A DNA stretch of 64,000 nt from Rossellomorea marisflavi (lineage in GTDB: Bacteria > Bacillota > Bacilli > Bacillales > Bacillaceae_B): positions 2,220,001 to 2,284,000 of the forward strand of contig NZ_CP081870.1 of the NCBI RefSeq assembly GCF_022170785.1. The letters run 5' to 3'. Positions 53,343-63,924 of this stretch are shown in pieces. Within the stretch, counting starts at the first letter, position 1. Each line of letters starts with the position of its first letter. A model generated the notes under the pieces. That model worked only from the letters and a program-made list of their open reading frames with translations, searched no databases and was not told the origin of the DNA. Made by a program: the position numbers and the translations under genes.

Positions 53343-53437
53343 CCCATGGTACAAAAGCACGAAAGCTTACGATCGGGGATTCACGATTCCACATCTGGGT
53401 ATACTAAGAGAAACTCATCGAATGGAGGAAGAAAATC

Positions 53438-53923
53438 ATGAAATTGAAAACTGCTGTCATACCAGCATTCGCTGCCTCACTTCTACTGTTTGGATGCAGT
53501 AATGATGAAGTCAAGGACCCGCCTAAAGATGCGCCCAAGGAAAATGAGAGCGCCAATAACGATACCTCAAATGATTCTATGACTGATACGTCACAGGATA
53601 ATAAATTCGCCTTTACAAGCTTCGATCTTGATGTGGACTATGCCGATCATCAGGATTATGAGGTGGACTACGATAACGATGAAGATGGAATGGAAGCGAG
53701 TTTCCAGGATGACATGAATGACGAAAAGCTTTCTGGGGATAAAGCCATGGATAAGATTACGCCTATGCTTGAGAAGCTTGACTTTGACAAAGATACCCCT
53801 GATGAAGAGGTCATGAAGCAAGTGAAGGATACCTTCTCTCTAAAGGATGATTACGAAAAGTTTGAACTTGAAGTGACATTCCCTGACGGCACTGAAAAAG
53901 AATATAAAGACATTAAGCAATAA
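53438..53923 (+). CDS. YusW-like lipoprotein
   Basis: The 161-residue lipoprotein has a lipobox LLLFGCS with Cys20, a Pro/Asp/Asn-rich linker and a very acidic domain (FTSFDLDVDYADHQDYEVDYDNDEDGMEA). The pattern FDLDVDY...YEVDYDN and the end FELEVTFPDGTEKEY match YusW-like proteins. Function unknown; acidic content suggests cation binding at the outer membrane face. GGAGG precedes ATG 53438. Confidence 0.8.
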   Translation: MKLKTAVIPAFAASLLLFGCSNDEVKDPPKDAPKENESANNDTSNDSMTDTSQDNKFAFTSFDLDVDYADHQDYEVDYDNDEDGMEASFQDDMNDEKLSGDKAMDKITPMLEKLDFDKDTPDEEVMKQVKDTFSLKDDYEKFELEVTFPDGTEKEYKDIKQ

Positions 53924-53925
53924 TT

Positions 53926-53964
53926 GGAAAGCGGGAAACCTCTCACAGGGACCCGCTTTTTCTG
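53926..53964 (+). terminator. Terminator after the lipoprotein gene
   Basis: AAAGCGGG and CCCGCTTT form an 8-bp stem with a 16-base loop; TTCTG follows. Confidence 0.75.
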
Positions 53965-54035
53965 ATTGATCACGCTTGATTTCGTATAATTGCTAGCGTT
54001 AAGGTGCATGATACTCCTAAAAAGGAGTAATCAGG

Positions 54036-54578
54036 ATGACCTTGCATACAGTCAATGAAGCACGGCACCACCTTATGCAGACCGAAATGGCCTACTGGAT
54101 GGAAGATAACCTGTTCAGCGGACACTGGTGGTTTATTCTCATTATAAACATCTTGTTCTTTCTGGTGTTCATCGTGTTAATCGACCGATCCCGTTTTATC
54201 ATGAGTGCGTTTTGCCTGCTATTTTCTTTCTTCCTGGTTGCCCTCGTGAACGAAATTGGCAACTACTTCGGCTATTGGAGCTATCCCTATCAGTTCATCG
54301 GATTTCTTGAAAGCTTCAATGCCGTAGATTTTATGACGATTCCAGTGGTATTTGCTTTGATATACCAGTACTTCACCAAATGGAAGGCCTATCTGATCAC
54401 TTTATTACTGGTCAGTGCGTTGATCGGATTCGTAGGCATGCCGATTTTCGTCCATTTTCAGTTTTATGAGCTCCATCACTGGAATCCTTTCTCGTCCTTC
54501 GTTCTTTTGTTCATTGTCGGACTGGTGATCAAATGGGTGTGTGATTTCATTGCAAGCCATGATCGAATCATACGTTGA
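54036..54578 (+). CDS. CBO0543 family integral membrane protein
   Basis: The 180-residue protein has five hydrophobic segments. HWWFILIINILFFLVFIVLIDRSRF, NEIGNYFGYWSYPYQFI and PVVFALIYQYFTKWKAYLITLLLVSALI match the CBO0543 family pattern. Function unknown. AAAGGAG lies upstream of ATG 54036. It is distantly like the protein at 30281. The gene is single and followed by a terminator. Confidence 0.82.
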   Translation: MTLHTVNEARHHLMQTEMAYWMEDNLFSGHWWFILIINILFFLVFIVLIDRSRFIMSAFCLLFSFFLVALVNEIGNYFGYWSYPYQFIGFLESFNAVDFMTIPVVFALIYQYFTKWKAYLITLLLVSALIGFVGMPIFVHFQFYELHHWNPFSSFVLLFIVGLVIKWVCDFIASHDRIIR

Positions 54579-54580
54579 AT

Positions 54581-54616
54581 GAAAAAAACCTCCTTGAGCC
54601 GCGGGAGGTTTTTTCG
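54581..54616. terminator. Bidirectional terminator between CBO0543 and VOC genes
   Basis: AAAAAACCTCC and GGAGGTTTTTT form an 11-bp stem around TTGAGCCGCG. Confidence 0.9.
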
Positions 54617-54621
54617 ATCCT

Positions 54622-55011
54622 TCATAAATCTTTTTGATCTACATTCAATTCAATCAGATTGCCATCAGGATCTTGACAAAAGATTTGGGCAAAACCACTT
54701 TTTGATTGAGGTTTTTCCAAGATTTCAACTCCGTGTTCCTTGAGCCATGTCGAGGTTCTGTCGTAATCGTCCACCCGCAGGGCAAAATGGCCTTCCCTAC
54801 TTGATAGCACCTTCTCATCCCGTATCGTTTGAGAGGTCGGATGGACAATCAAATGGAGCTGCTGGTTACCTATGGCGTACCAAGCACCTGGAAAGCCAAA
54901 TTCCGGACGTTTGGTCTCTTCCAGGCACAGAACATCCTTGTAGAACTTCTTAGACCTTTCGAGATCGGTCACAGCCAAACTGACATGGTGAAGACTCTGG
55001 TAGGTGATCAT
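54622..55011 (-). CDS. VOC family protein (glyoxalase-like)
   Basis: The 129-residue VOC protein has SLHHVSLAVTDLERSKKFYKDVLCLEE, LHLIVHP, EGHFALRVDD with the His/Glu metal-ligand pattern, and FCQDPDGNLIELNV at the end. It resembles lactoylglutathione lyase-like and dioxygenase proteins; the reaction is unassigned. ATG 55011 has AAAGAAGTG as a weak site; the frame extends to 55041 without a better one. Confidence 0.87.
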   Translation of the reverse strand: MITYQSLHHVSLAVTDLERSKKFYKDVLCLEETKRPEFGFPGAWYAIGNQQLHLIVHPTSQTIRDEKVLSSREGHFALRVDDYDRTSTWLKEHGVEILEKPQSKSGFAQIFCQDPDGNLIELNVDQKDL

Positions 55012-55108
55012 ATTTTTCACTTCTTTCAATACATGGTACATTTCATTGTATCATGTTCAGCAAAAGATGATAGAATTCAATTTTAGTTTACATAATATTA
55101 TTATAGTA

Positions 55109-56665
55109 TTAATTAGTGTGTATTTCATTTGACAGGGTCTCTTTCAACAAGAATTTTTGAATCTTCCCACTGGCGTTTCGTGGAAGTGACGGGGCGAAGC
55201 GATAGGTCCGTGGGCGTTTATAGCCTGCAAGAGCCTTTCCATTCTTCAAATAGTCATTCAATTCTTGAGCCGTCAACGTGTTCGACTTAGGGACAATGAC
55301 GGCCGTGACCACTTCCCCCCATTTTTCATCCGGTGTTCCAAGGACCGCGACATCCCCTACTCCCTCATGGGCATGCAAGGCATCCTCGACTTCCCTCGGA
55401 TAGATATTTTCCCCTCCGGAGATGATCATATCGTCGATTCGGTCGGCGATATAAAGGTATCCTTCTCCGTCAACATATCCAAGGTCTCCGGTATGATACC
55501 ATCCTTTATATAAAGCGTGTTCCGTTGCTTCCGACCGGCCATGGTACCCGATCATCGTGCACGACCCCTTCACGATGATTTCACCAATTTCACCCACAGC
55601 ACAGACATCCCCCGGTTCTGCCGGTCCCGTCGTCTCTGGTTTAACGACCCGTATCTCATGATGATAGGCCGCTTTTCCTGCCGCACCTGCCTTGATAAGT
55701 TGTTCATGGGGTAGAAGGAACGCAATTGCCGGACCCATTTCTGTTTGTCCATAGGCTTGTATCAGCTCGATCTTTAGTTCATCGTGAAGTTTCCTTACAA
55801 GACTAGGTGCCATGGGTGCCGCTCCATAAAGCCCATTACGTAGACTCGAGGTGTTATAGTGGGAGGCCCCCTCCTCGAGGATCATACTCCACATGGTAGG
55901 AGCTGCAAAAAGAGTCGTAATGCCCTCCCGTTCAATTGTTTCTAGAACGCGCTTTGGATCGAATTGATGAAGGATGACGTTCTTTGCGCCGGCGAGTACC
56001 CTTGGTACGAAGGCACAATGGAGTTCAGCACAGTGAAACATCGGAGCTGTGACCAATCCCGCATCACCCGACCGGTATCCCATGACACCCGTCAGGATCA
56101 ACGCCTGTTCCATCACATCACGGTGGCGATGAAGCACTCCTTTCGGCCTTCCCGTGGTCCCACTCGTATACATCATCGCATACGGATCATTTTCATCCAC
56201 TTCCACCCTTTCAAATTGAGTCGAAAAGGCCATGTCGCTCACTCGCTTTGAAAAGGCAGGCGGATTCCCACCTTCATACCAGAAGACGGTTTGACCGAAA
56301 TCCGGTGCTATTCCTTCCACGACGTTTCGAAGTGCTTCTTCAAATATGAACACTTTTGGTTTGGCGTCATGCATGATGAAGGCCAGTTCATCTGAATTAA
56401 GTCGAAAGTTGATCGGGTTGATAATGGCTCCGATTTTCCCACAGGCAAAATAAACAGTTGCCAGCATCTCGGTATTATACAGAAAGGTCGAAATCCTGTC
56501 CCCCTTCCTCACTCCTTCTGCCTGAAGTGCACTGCACATCTGGTGGACTCTTTCCTGCCATTGTCCGTAAGTCATCCGCTGTCCACTTTTCACCTCTACA
56601 ATTGCTTCCTGGTTCCGGTAATTCTCCACACTTTGATCAAACATCGTTCCAGTCGTTGCGTACAT
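55109..56665 (-). CDS. Acyl-CoA synthetase (AMP-binding, long- or medium-chain)
   Basis: The 518-residue adenylate-forming ligase activates a carboxylic acid to acyl-AMP and then to acyl-CoA. It has MMYTSGTTGRPKGVLHRH (P-loop, about residues 163-180), AYGQTEMGP (A5), GWYHTGDLGYVDGEGYLYIADRIDDMIISGGENIYPREVE (A7-A8) and the C-terminal catalytic Lys motif NASGKIQKFLL. It resembles fatty-acid-CoA ligases such as YhfL; acyl chain length cannot be read off. AGGGGGAAG precedes ATG 56665. It is a single gene. Confidence 0.9.
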   Translation of the reverse strand: MYATTGTMFDQSVENYRNQEAIVEVKSGQRMTYGQWQERVHQMCSALQAEGVRKGDRISTFLYNTEMLATVYFACGKIGAIINPINFRLNSDELAFIMHDAKPKVFIFEEALRNVVEGIAPDFGQTVFWYEGGNPPAFSKRVSDMAFSTQFERVEVDENDPYAMMYTSGTTGRPKGVLHRHRDVMEQALILTGVMGYRSGDAGLVTAPMFHCAELHCAFVPRVLAGAKNVILHQFDPKRVLETIEREGITTLFAAPTMWSMILEEGASHYNTSSLRNGLYGAAPMAPSLVRKLHDELKIELIQAYGQTEMGPAIAFLLPHEQLIKAGAAGKAAYHHEIRVVKPETTGPAEPGDVCAVGEIGEIIVKGSCTMIGYHGRSEATEHALYKGWYHTGDLGYVDGEGYLYIADRIDDMIISGGENIYPREVEDALHAHEGVGDVAVLGTPDEKWGEVVTAVIVPKSNTLTAQELNDYLKNGKALAGYKRPRTYRFAPSLPRNASGKIQKFLLKETLSNEIHTN

Positions 56666-56799
56666 CGTCTTCCCCCTCGATCGCCCTCTTACCAGGGCTT
56701 GAATGATGCGATGCGCAGATGGATATCTATCCTATAGATTCTACGCTTGTATGCGTTATCCTTTTTGCTGGACAATATAATGTCGTTTTAATGCATACA

Positions 56800-56826
56800 A
56801 ATACACCCCTACTTATGTAGAGGTGC
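56800..56826 (-). terminator. Terminator after xpt-pbuX
   Basis: CACCCCTAC and GTAGAGGTG pair around TTAT (one G-U pair); on the minus strand TATTTGTATG follows. Confidence 0.65.
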
Positions 56827-56843
56827 TGGTAATGGGTAGACGA

Positions 56844-58978
<2,135 letters not shown>

Positions 58979-59093
58979 CTAACGTTCGGGAGTATTTCCA
59001 AGTTATTGTTCGCAAACACTGTGGTTTGGCTCTGGCAATAGATGCAGGAAATCGAATCAAATATCTTACATAAATCAGAATCCATTCATGAGT

Positions 59094-59886
59094 TCATCGA
59101 ATTTCACTTCTCTGAACCTGTTCGCTACTGAATAAAAAATCCCTTATGTACCCGATTGAACGCTTGTCACTCATATGGGCATAGTGCCCACTAACGAGTG
59201 ATTTGAATGAAGCTGCTGGTTCTGATAGTTGGAGACCTGGCGTGAAATCCTTCGTTGGATCCTTGATGCTTTCCCTTCACGGTTTCCATATAACACGAGG
59301 GTCGGTGTAGACAATCCCTTCAATGCTTTTGGCATATGATAACGATAAAGAGCCAGGAGAAGACCAATTCCCGATGGGGAAGCTTCCTGCATGGAAAGGA
59401 TCGCTTTTCGAATGAACGCATCATCGATGAGTTCGAGGCTTGAGATCAGTGATACCATTTTTTCTTCGGATTTCACATTAGTATCTGTTTTTTTCTCTCC
59501 ATCCTGTCCAAGAAACCTTGGTCCGAATAAGCGATGAAGCCCACTGATGATAGGGAGGAAATATCCCGTTGTGCCAAACATACTGACTGGAAACCGTTCA
59601 ATCCTGGCAAATTCGATGTCGAGGAGCACCAGTTTATCGACCCGGTCCGGATGAAAGGATGCTGTTGATAACCCAATGGCTCCTCCCAAAGAGTGGCCTA
59701 TGATGGTGGCGCTTTCCCACCCCTGTTCATCCATATATTCCTTCACCCATCCGGCTGCATCCTCCATAGTGATCATGCCAGAAAGGCCCGTCCCCCCTCC
59801 CGATACCCGGCAGGTCGATCATATGGACCGTGTAGGAATATGAGGGGGGCTGGTCCGCTTCCGACTACCTCAACAAAATACTTCAT
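59094..59886 (-). pseudogene. Decayed alpha/beta hydrolase gene
   Basis: GAGGGTG precedes ATG 59886, which opens MKYFVEVVGSGPA; the frame then shifts after a deletion to YTVHMIDLPGIGRGDGP, then shifts again to the main piece (ITMEDAAGWVKEYM, nucleophile elbow IIGHSLGGAIGLST with Ser, VLYGNREGK). A last frameshift gives GHYAHMSDKRSIGYIRDFL with the catalytic-type His and a TGA at 59096-59094. The N-terminal HG oxyanion region is lost. At least three frame changes make the gene non-functional, although a 201-residue frame remains open. Confidence 0.78.
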
Positions 59887-59949
59887 ATCCATTCACCCTC
59901 TTTCATTCTTCTCCTCACAATCTAACACAACCCAAAATATTCCACCACC

Positions 59950-59983
59950 AGAAAATGACCGGCCTCCACCAGAGACCGGCTTT
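59950..59983 (-). terminator. Terminator after sirC
   Basis: On the minus strand GCCGGTCTC and GAGGCCGGT pair with one mismatch around TGGTG; CATTTTCTG follows. Confidence 0.55.
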
Positions 59984-59989
59984 CCTGTT

Positions 59990-60553
59990 TTAGTTGCGCA
60001 TGAGTCCCTGTATGAAGAAGCGAATCCGCTCCCTCCTCTCTTGCATTGGCAGGGTATTCTTGATTCGCTCCCGCTCTTTTTTGATGACAGGCAACTTTTC
60101 CGCAATCGATTTGCACCGGTCCATGAGGATCCCGGACAATTCTTTCGCCAGCCCGGGGCTTGAGCCAGAGGTGGAAACGGAAATGGTGAGATCCCCATCC
60201 CGTTTGAAGGACATCATCTGCATGTTCCCCTTATTGCCGTCACTTGCCACACAGACCCATGTGCCTGTATCCGCCATGTCACATAGCGCTTCATTCGTGG
60301 AGGGATCATTCGTGGCAGCGATGAGAAAATGGGCCCCCTCCAAATCTTCTTTCTTAATGACGGTTTTTTTCCAAAAGAGTGTGCCTTTTTCATGAAGTCG
60401 CTGGATTTCTTCAGATGCCTCCGGGCTGATGACGGTGATCGCCGCTCCCTCCTTCATGAAAATGGATAACTTGCGCAGGGCAACCTTCCCTCCGCCAGCG
60501 ATGATCACCTTCTTCCCGGTAACATCAAGCATCAGCGGCAACAAATTGCTCAC
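59990..60553 (-). CDS. ylnF: Precorrin-2 dehydrogenase SirC (YlnF)
   Basis: The 187-residue protein oxidises precorrin-2 to sirohydrochlorin with NAD. It has LMLDVTGKKVIIAGGGKVALRKL with the GGGKVA NAD motif at about 18-27, FLIAATNDPSTNEALC, and the later GDLTISVSTSGSSPGLAKELSGIL loop. It overlaps the 3' end of sirB by 29 bases. It is the last gene of the sulfate/siroheme operon on the minus strand, as ylnD-ylnE-ylnF in B. subtilis. Confidence 0.92.
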   Translation of the reverse strand: MSNLLPLMLDVTGKKVIIAGGGKVALRKLSIFMKEGAAITVISPEASEEIQRLHEKGTLFWKKTVIKKEDLEGAHFLIAATNDPSTNEALCDMADTGTWVCVASDGNKGNMQMMSFKRDGDLTISVSTSGSSPGLAKELSGILMDRCKSIAEKLPVIKKERERIKNTLPMQERRERIRFFIQGLMRN

Positions 60554-61277
60554 CCCTTCTATAGAGAGGACTCAACAGGGCTTCGTGCGTACGCTCCACG
60601 AACGCCTCCCTTACGAGATGGTTGTACCCTAGATACTTTCCGAGCTGAAGATGGGGATTTCCAGTCTTCTTGATTTTCGCTTGAATGTCTTTCATCAATA
60701 GGCCCGTGAATAGGAGGTACGGGATAAAGAGGACTGGTTCTTTTGTTGATGACATCTCCTCGAGGATACCGGTGAAGGATGGTTCACATGCGGTCAGAAA
60801 ACATGTTTGGACCGTTTTCATTCCTGATCGCCGCTGGACCTTCTCTGCAATCGCTCCGAGATCACGTTTGACTGCCGGGTCTGAACTTCCCCTTCCGATG
60901 AGGACCACATGATCAACCACGGAATTCAAATGGAGGATCACACTTTCAATCAGTTTGTCATGCACACCGATCGGACGTCCGTAGCTGACGCATATCTCAG
61001 GGTACTGTATCATGCACTGATCAATCTCTTCCGGGATATCTTTTTTTGCATGCACGGCCGTGAGTAAAAGGAGCGGTACGACGGCGATGTGTGTTGCGCC
61101 TTTTTCCACGCAGGCAGCGAACCCTTCCTGGATGGATGGTTCTGCAAGTTCGAGGAAACTGATCTCCTGGATCTCTGCGTCGACATGGACTTTGCACGAG
61201 GTGATGAAGTCGACGGCTTCATCCCTCGCTTCCTTCACGCGGCTTCCGTGACAAACATATAAGACGGCTTTCTTCAT
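60525..61277 (-). CDS. sirB: Sirohydrochlorin ferrochelatase SirB (YlnE)
   Basis: The 250-residue cytoplasmic enzyme inserts Fe2+ into sirohydrochlorin to make sirohaem. MKKAVLYVCHGSRVKEARDE has the active-site His10, and THIAVVPLLLLTAVHAKKDIPEEI and the second half repeat (VVLIGRGSSDPAV, LFIPYLLFTG) show the CbiX/SirB duplication. ATG 61277 has GAGG upstream and follows the SUMT stop after one base. The frame stays open to 61319 without a site. Confidence 0.92.
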   Translation of the reverse strand: MKKAVLYVCHGSRVKEARDEAVDFITSCKVHVDAEIQEISFLELAEPSIQEGFAACVEKGATHIAVVPLLLLTAVHAKKDIPEEIDQCMIQYPEICVSYGRPIGVHDKLIESVILHLNSVVDHVVLIGRGSSDPAVKRDLGAIAEKVQRRSGMKTVQTCFLTACEPSFTGILEEMSSTKEPVLFIPYLLFTGLLMKDIQAKIKKTGNPHLQLGKYLGYNHLVREAFVERTHEALLSPLYRRGEQFVAADA

Positions 61278-61278
61278 T

Positions 61279-62046
61279 TTATAATGCCTCACTGATGGCC
61301 GGTTCCGGCATATTCTCAAACCATTTGATCTTTTCCCGGAAACGGACGACTTCTCCGACGATGATCATGCTTGGATTCTGTACGCCTTCTTTCTTCACGA
61401 CATCGACGATATCAGCCAGCGTTCCGGTGACCGTCTTCTGTACATCCGTCGTGCCCCAATGAACTAGGGCAACGGGGGTTTCGGGAGATTTACCATAGCG
61501 GATTAGGCGGTCCCGGATAAAAGGGAGATTGCCGACCCCCATGTAGATTGCGAGGGTGTCGACACCTTTTGCAAGACCTTCCCATTTCTCTTCATCTTCC
61601 TCACCGTGTGCGTGACCGGTGACAAATGCGACGCTTGCGCTCACATTACGATGGGTGACAGGGATACCCGCATAAGCAGAAGCGGCAATGCCCGAAGTGA
61701 TGCCTGGCACCACTTCGAACGGGATGGATTTAGCAGCTAGTGCCTCTGCCTCCTCTCCACCTCTTCCGAACACAAATGGATCTCCCCCTTTCAGTCTGAC
61801 TACTACCTTGGATCCCGATGCATATTTAATGAGAAAACGGTTGATCGTTTCCTGCTTCATCGTGTGATAATGAGGCAATTTCCCGCAGTAAATCAGATCT
61901 GCCCCTTCTTTTGCATGGGTTAGGAGCTCTTTGTTCACCAGTCGATCATAAAGAATCACATCGGCCTGCTGGATGGCTTTCAGCCCTTTGATGGTCAGAA
62001 GGTCCGGATCCCCTGGCCCGGCCCCAACTAAATATACTTTCCCCAT
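61279..62046 (-). CDS. cobA: Uroporphyrinogen-III C-methyltransferase (SUMT, YlnD)
   Basis: The 255-residue SAM-dependent enzyme methylates uroporphyrinogen III at C2 and C7 to give precorrin-2. It has VGAGPGDPDLLTIKGLKAIQQADVILYDRLV, KLPHYHTMKQETIN, VVRLKGGDPFVFGRGGEEAEAL and PGITSGIAASAYAGIPVTHR. It starts sirohaem branch enzymes in the operon. Stop TAA 61281-61279 lies one base before sirB. Confidence 0.94.
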   Translation of the reverse strand: MGKVYLVGAGPGDPDLLTIKGLKAIQQADVILYDRLVNKELLTHAKEGADLIYCGKLPHYHTMKQETINRFLIKYASGSKVVVRLKGGDPFVFGRGGEEAEALAAKSIPFEVVPGITSGIAASAYAGIPVTHRNVSASVAFVTGHAHGEEDEEKWEGLAKGVDTLAIYMGVGNLPFIRDRLIRYGKSPETPVALVHWGTTDVQKTVTGTLADIVDVVKKEGVQNPSMIIVGEVVRFREKIKWFENMPEPAISEAL

Positions 62047-62066
62047 TGGATCTCCTCCTTCAGAGT

Positions 62067-62288
62067 TTACTTTATGATGGTTTCCTTCTCATGGAGGACG
62101 AATGCCGCTCCTCCTCCTCGCAATCTCCGTTTCTCATAAAGCGAAATATCCACGATCTCCGGTTTCTTAAGAAAATATTTCTCCAACTCGATCTCTACAA
62201 GATCAAACGCTTTTTCATCAGAGTCTGCTGCGACAACGACAGGGGTGACAAATGTCGGAGTCGTTACTTCAAATCGGTAAAGATTCAT
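62067..62288 (-). CDS. DUF3906 family protein
   Basis: The 73-residue basic-acidic soluble protein starts MNLYRFEVTTPTFVTPVVVAADSDEKAFDLVEIELEKYFLKKPE and belongs to DUF3906 as I recall it from Bacillus sulfate-assimilation operons. ATG 62288 has AAGGGGATGA upstream; the frame to 62327 has no site. It lies between the sulfite reductase and SUMT, which suggests a role in sirohaem or sulfite reductase assembly. No metal-binding cysteines are present. Confidence 0.82.
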   Translation of the reverse strand: MNLYRFEVTTPTFVTPVVVAADSDEKAFDLVEIELEKYFLKKPEIVDISLYEKRRLRGGGAAFVLHEKETIIK

Positions 62289-62301
62289 CAATTCATCCCC
62301 T

Positions 62302-63912
62302 TTATGCTTCCTGAAGCAACCCGTCAAGTGACTGCTGAAGATCGGCTGTGCCTACCCGATTTACGTAATCGAAGAAGGCTTCCCCTGGTTCCTTCGTATT
62401 CTTGAAGTGGAGCAGGAGACCCTTCACCACATCGGATAGCTGTTCAGCTTCGACTTTCCCCTTCAGCTTTTCATTCAATGTCCCTCCATCTTGGAGTGTC
62501 CCGCCTACATAAATTTCAAATGCCTCGATCATCTTTTTATCTTTTGTCCTCATCTTGATCCCCTGAAGACCGATATCGGCAATTTGTCTCTGCCCGCATG
62601 AATTGGGACATCCGACCATATGCATGCGCACCGGCACATCAAGGCTCAGTTCACGATCCAGTTCATTGGCGATTCTTCTCATTCTCTCCTTCGTTTCGAC
62701 GAGGGCAAGATTGCAATATTCGATTCCAGTGCAGGACACGGAATAGCCTATGAAGGATAACGGGCTTGTAGAGATCCTGTCGAATATTTTCTCTGCCAAC
62801 AGGGCGTCCACATGCTCATCCGGGATGTTCGGGATGATGAGATTCTGTGAGTTGCAGTTTCGCATTTCACCGTTCCCGTACTTTTTCGATATCCTTGCAA
62901 GCTCCAGCACTTCGTCGGAACTGAGTCTGCCCACCGGCACATTCAACCCCACGTAATTCAGCCCCTCTTGCTTTTGAGGCTTTACTCCGTAAAAGTAGCC
63001 TGCATTCCATCCCGTTACGGCATCTTCCCCACCATCAGGTAGCTCGACATACTCCAATAGTTTTTCCTTGAACTTTTCAGGTCCCCAGTCGGCAACGAGG
63101 AACTTCAAACGGGCGAGATGCCTCTTCTCCCTGTATCCAAAATCCCTGAAGATCGTGGTTACAGCAATCGTTACGTCCTTTACCTGATGAGGTTCGATGA
63201 ATACATCCAGCGTCTCGGCAAGGAATGGTCTGGCAGACAGTCCGCCACCAACCTTCAGGTGGAATCCTGCCACCTTCTTTCCATTAATGACCTTGGTGGC
63301 CGGAACGAAAGATGCACAGTTGATTTCAGCATTGGATGCATTGTTGATGTTCGAAGAGATGGAGAGCTTATATTTTCTCGGAAGATTTGAGAAATCTTCA
63401 TTGAGCTGGAAGAAGTCATACACTTCCTTCACGATTTCCCTTGTATCGAACAGTTCATCCGGATCGATACCTGTCAATGGATTACCGACGATATTCCTTG
63501 TAATGTCACCGCAAGCACCTGCGGAGGAAAGGCCGACTTTTTCAAGACGCTCGAAGATGTCGGGAATCTGTTCGATTTTCAGCCAGTGGAACTGGATTGC
63601 CTGTCGCGTCGTGATGTCATACACATCACGACCATACTCTTTACAGATGGCTGCAAGTTCGACGGCTTGATCATAGGTAAGGATGCCAGAAGGGACATTG
63701 ACCCTCATCATGAAATAACCATCTTCCTTTGGACGTTGCAAATACAATCCTGCCCATTTGAACTTATCCCACTCTTCCTTCGGGATCGAAGAAAATCCGT
63801 TTTTAGCATACTCAGGAATGTCCTCCAGTATGGTCAACCCATCGCGCTCAAGCTTCCATTGTTCGGTTTTGTTCAATTTCTCATTTTGTTCCCAGTGCTT
63901 CTGATAAGCCAT
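62302..63912 (-). CDS. Sulfite/nitrite reductase haemoprotein (NirA/Sir type)
   Basis: The 536-residue ferredoxin-type assimilatory reductase carries sirohaem and a 4Fe-4S cluster. The N-terminal half-domain has DYDITTRQAIQFHWL-type DVYDITTRQAIQFHWL, SSAGACGDITRNIVGNPLTG, and the cluster ligands are visible as SCTGIEYCNLA and GCPNSCGQRQIADIG. In the sulfate operon the substrate is most likely sulfite, reduced to sulfide. ATG 63912 has AAGGAG 8 bases upstream; an in-frame GTG 63921 lies inside it. It replaces the flavoprotein-dependent CysIJ type in this position. Confidence 0.92.
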   Translation of the reverse strand: MAYQKHWEQNEKLNKTEQWKLERDGLTILEDIPEYAKNGFSSIPKEEWDKFKWAGLYLQRPKEDGYFMMRVNVPSGILTYDQAVELAAICKEYGRDVYDITTRQAIQFHWLKIEQIPDIFERLEKVGLSSAGACGDITRNIVGNPLTGIDPDELFDTREIVKEVYDFFQLNEDFSNLPRKYKLSISSNINNASNAEINCASFVPATKVINGKKVAGFHLKVGGGLSARPFLAETLDVFIEPHQVKDVTIAVTTIFRDFGYREKRHLARLKFLVADWGPEKFKEKLLEYVELPDGGEDAVTGWNAGYFYGVKPQKQEGLNYVGLNVPVGRLSSDEVLELARISKKYGNGEMRNCNSQNLIIPNIPDEHVDALLAEKIFDRISTSPLSFIGYSVSCTGIEYCNLALVETKERMRRIANELDRELSLDVPVRMHMVGCPNSCGQRQIADIGLQGIKMRTKDKKMIEAFEIYVGGTLQDGGTLNEKLKGKVEAEQLSDVVKGLLLHFKNTKEPGEAFFDYVNRVGTADLQQSLDGLLQEA

Positions 63913-63924
63913 GCTCTCCACTCC

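Noticed and set aside
58981..59014. Pair of PurR boxes upstream of xpt
   Set aside because: The two CGAAC motifs are in the same orientation and 24 bases apart, unlike the inverted boxes with longer spacing expected for PurR. Mentioned only as a possibility.
59693..60163. 156-codon plus-strand frame
   Set aside because: Antisense to the hydrolase pseudogene and sirC, no start signal.
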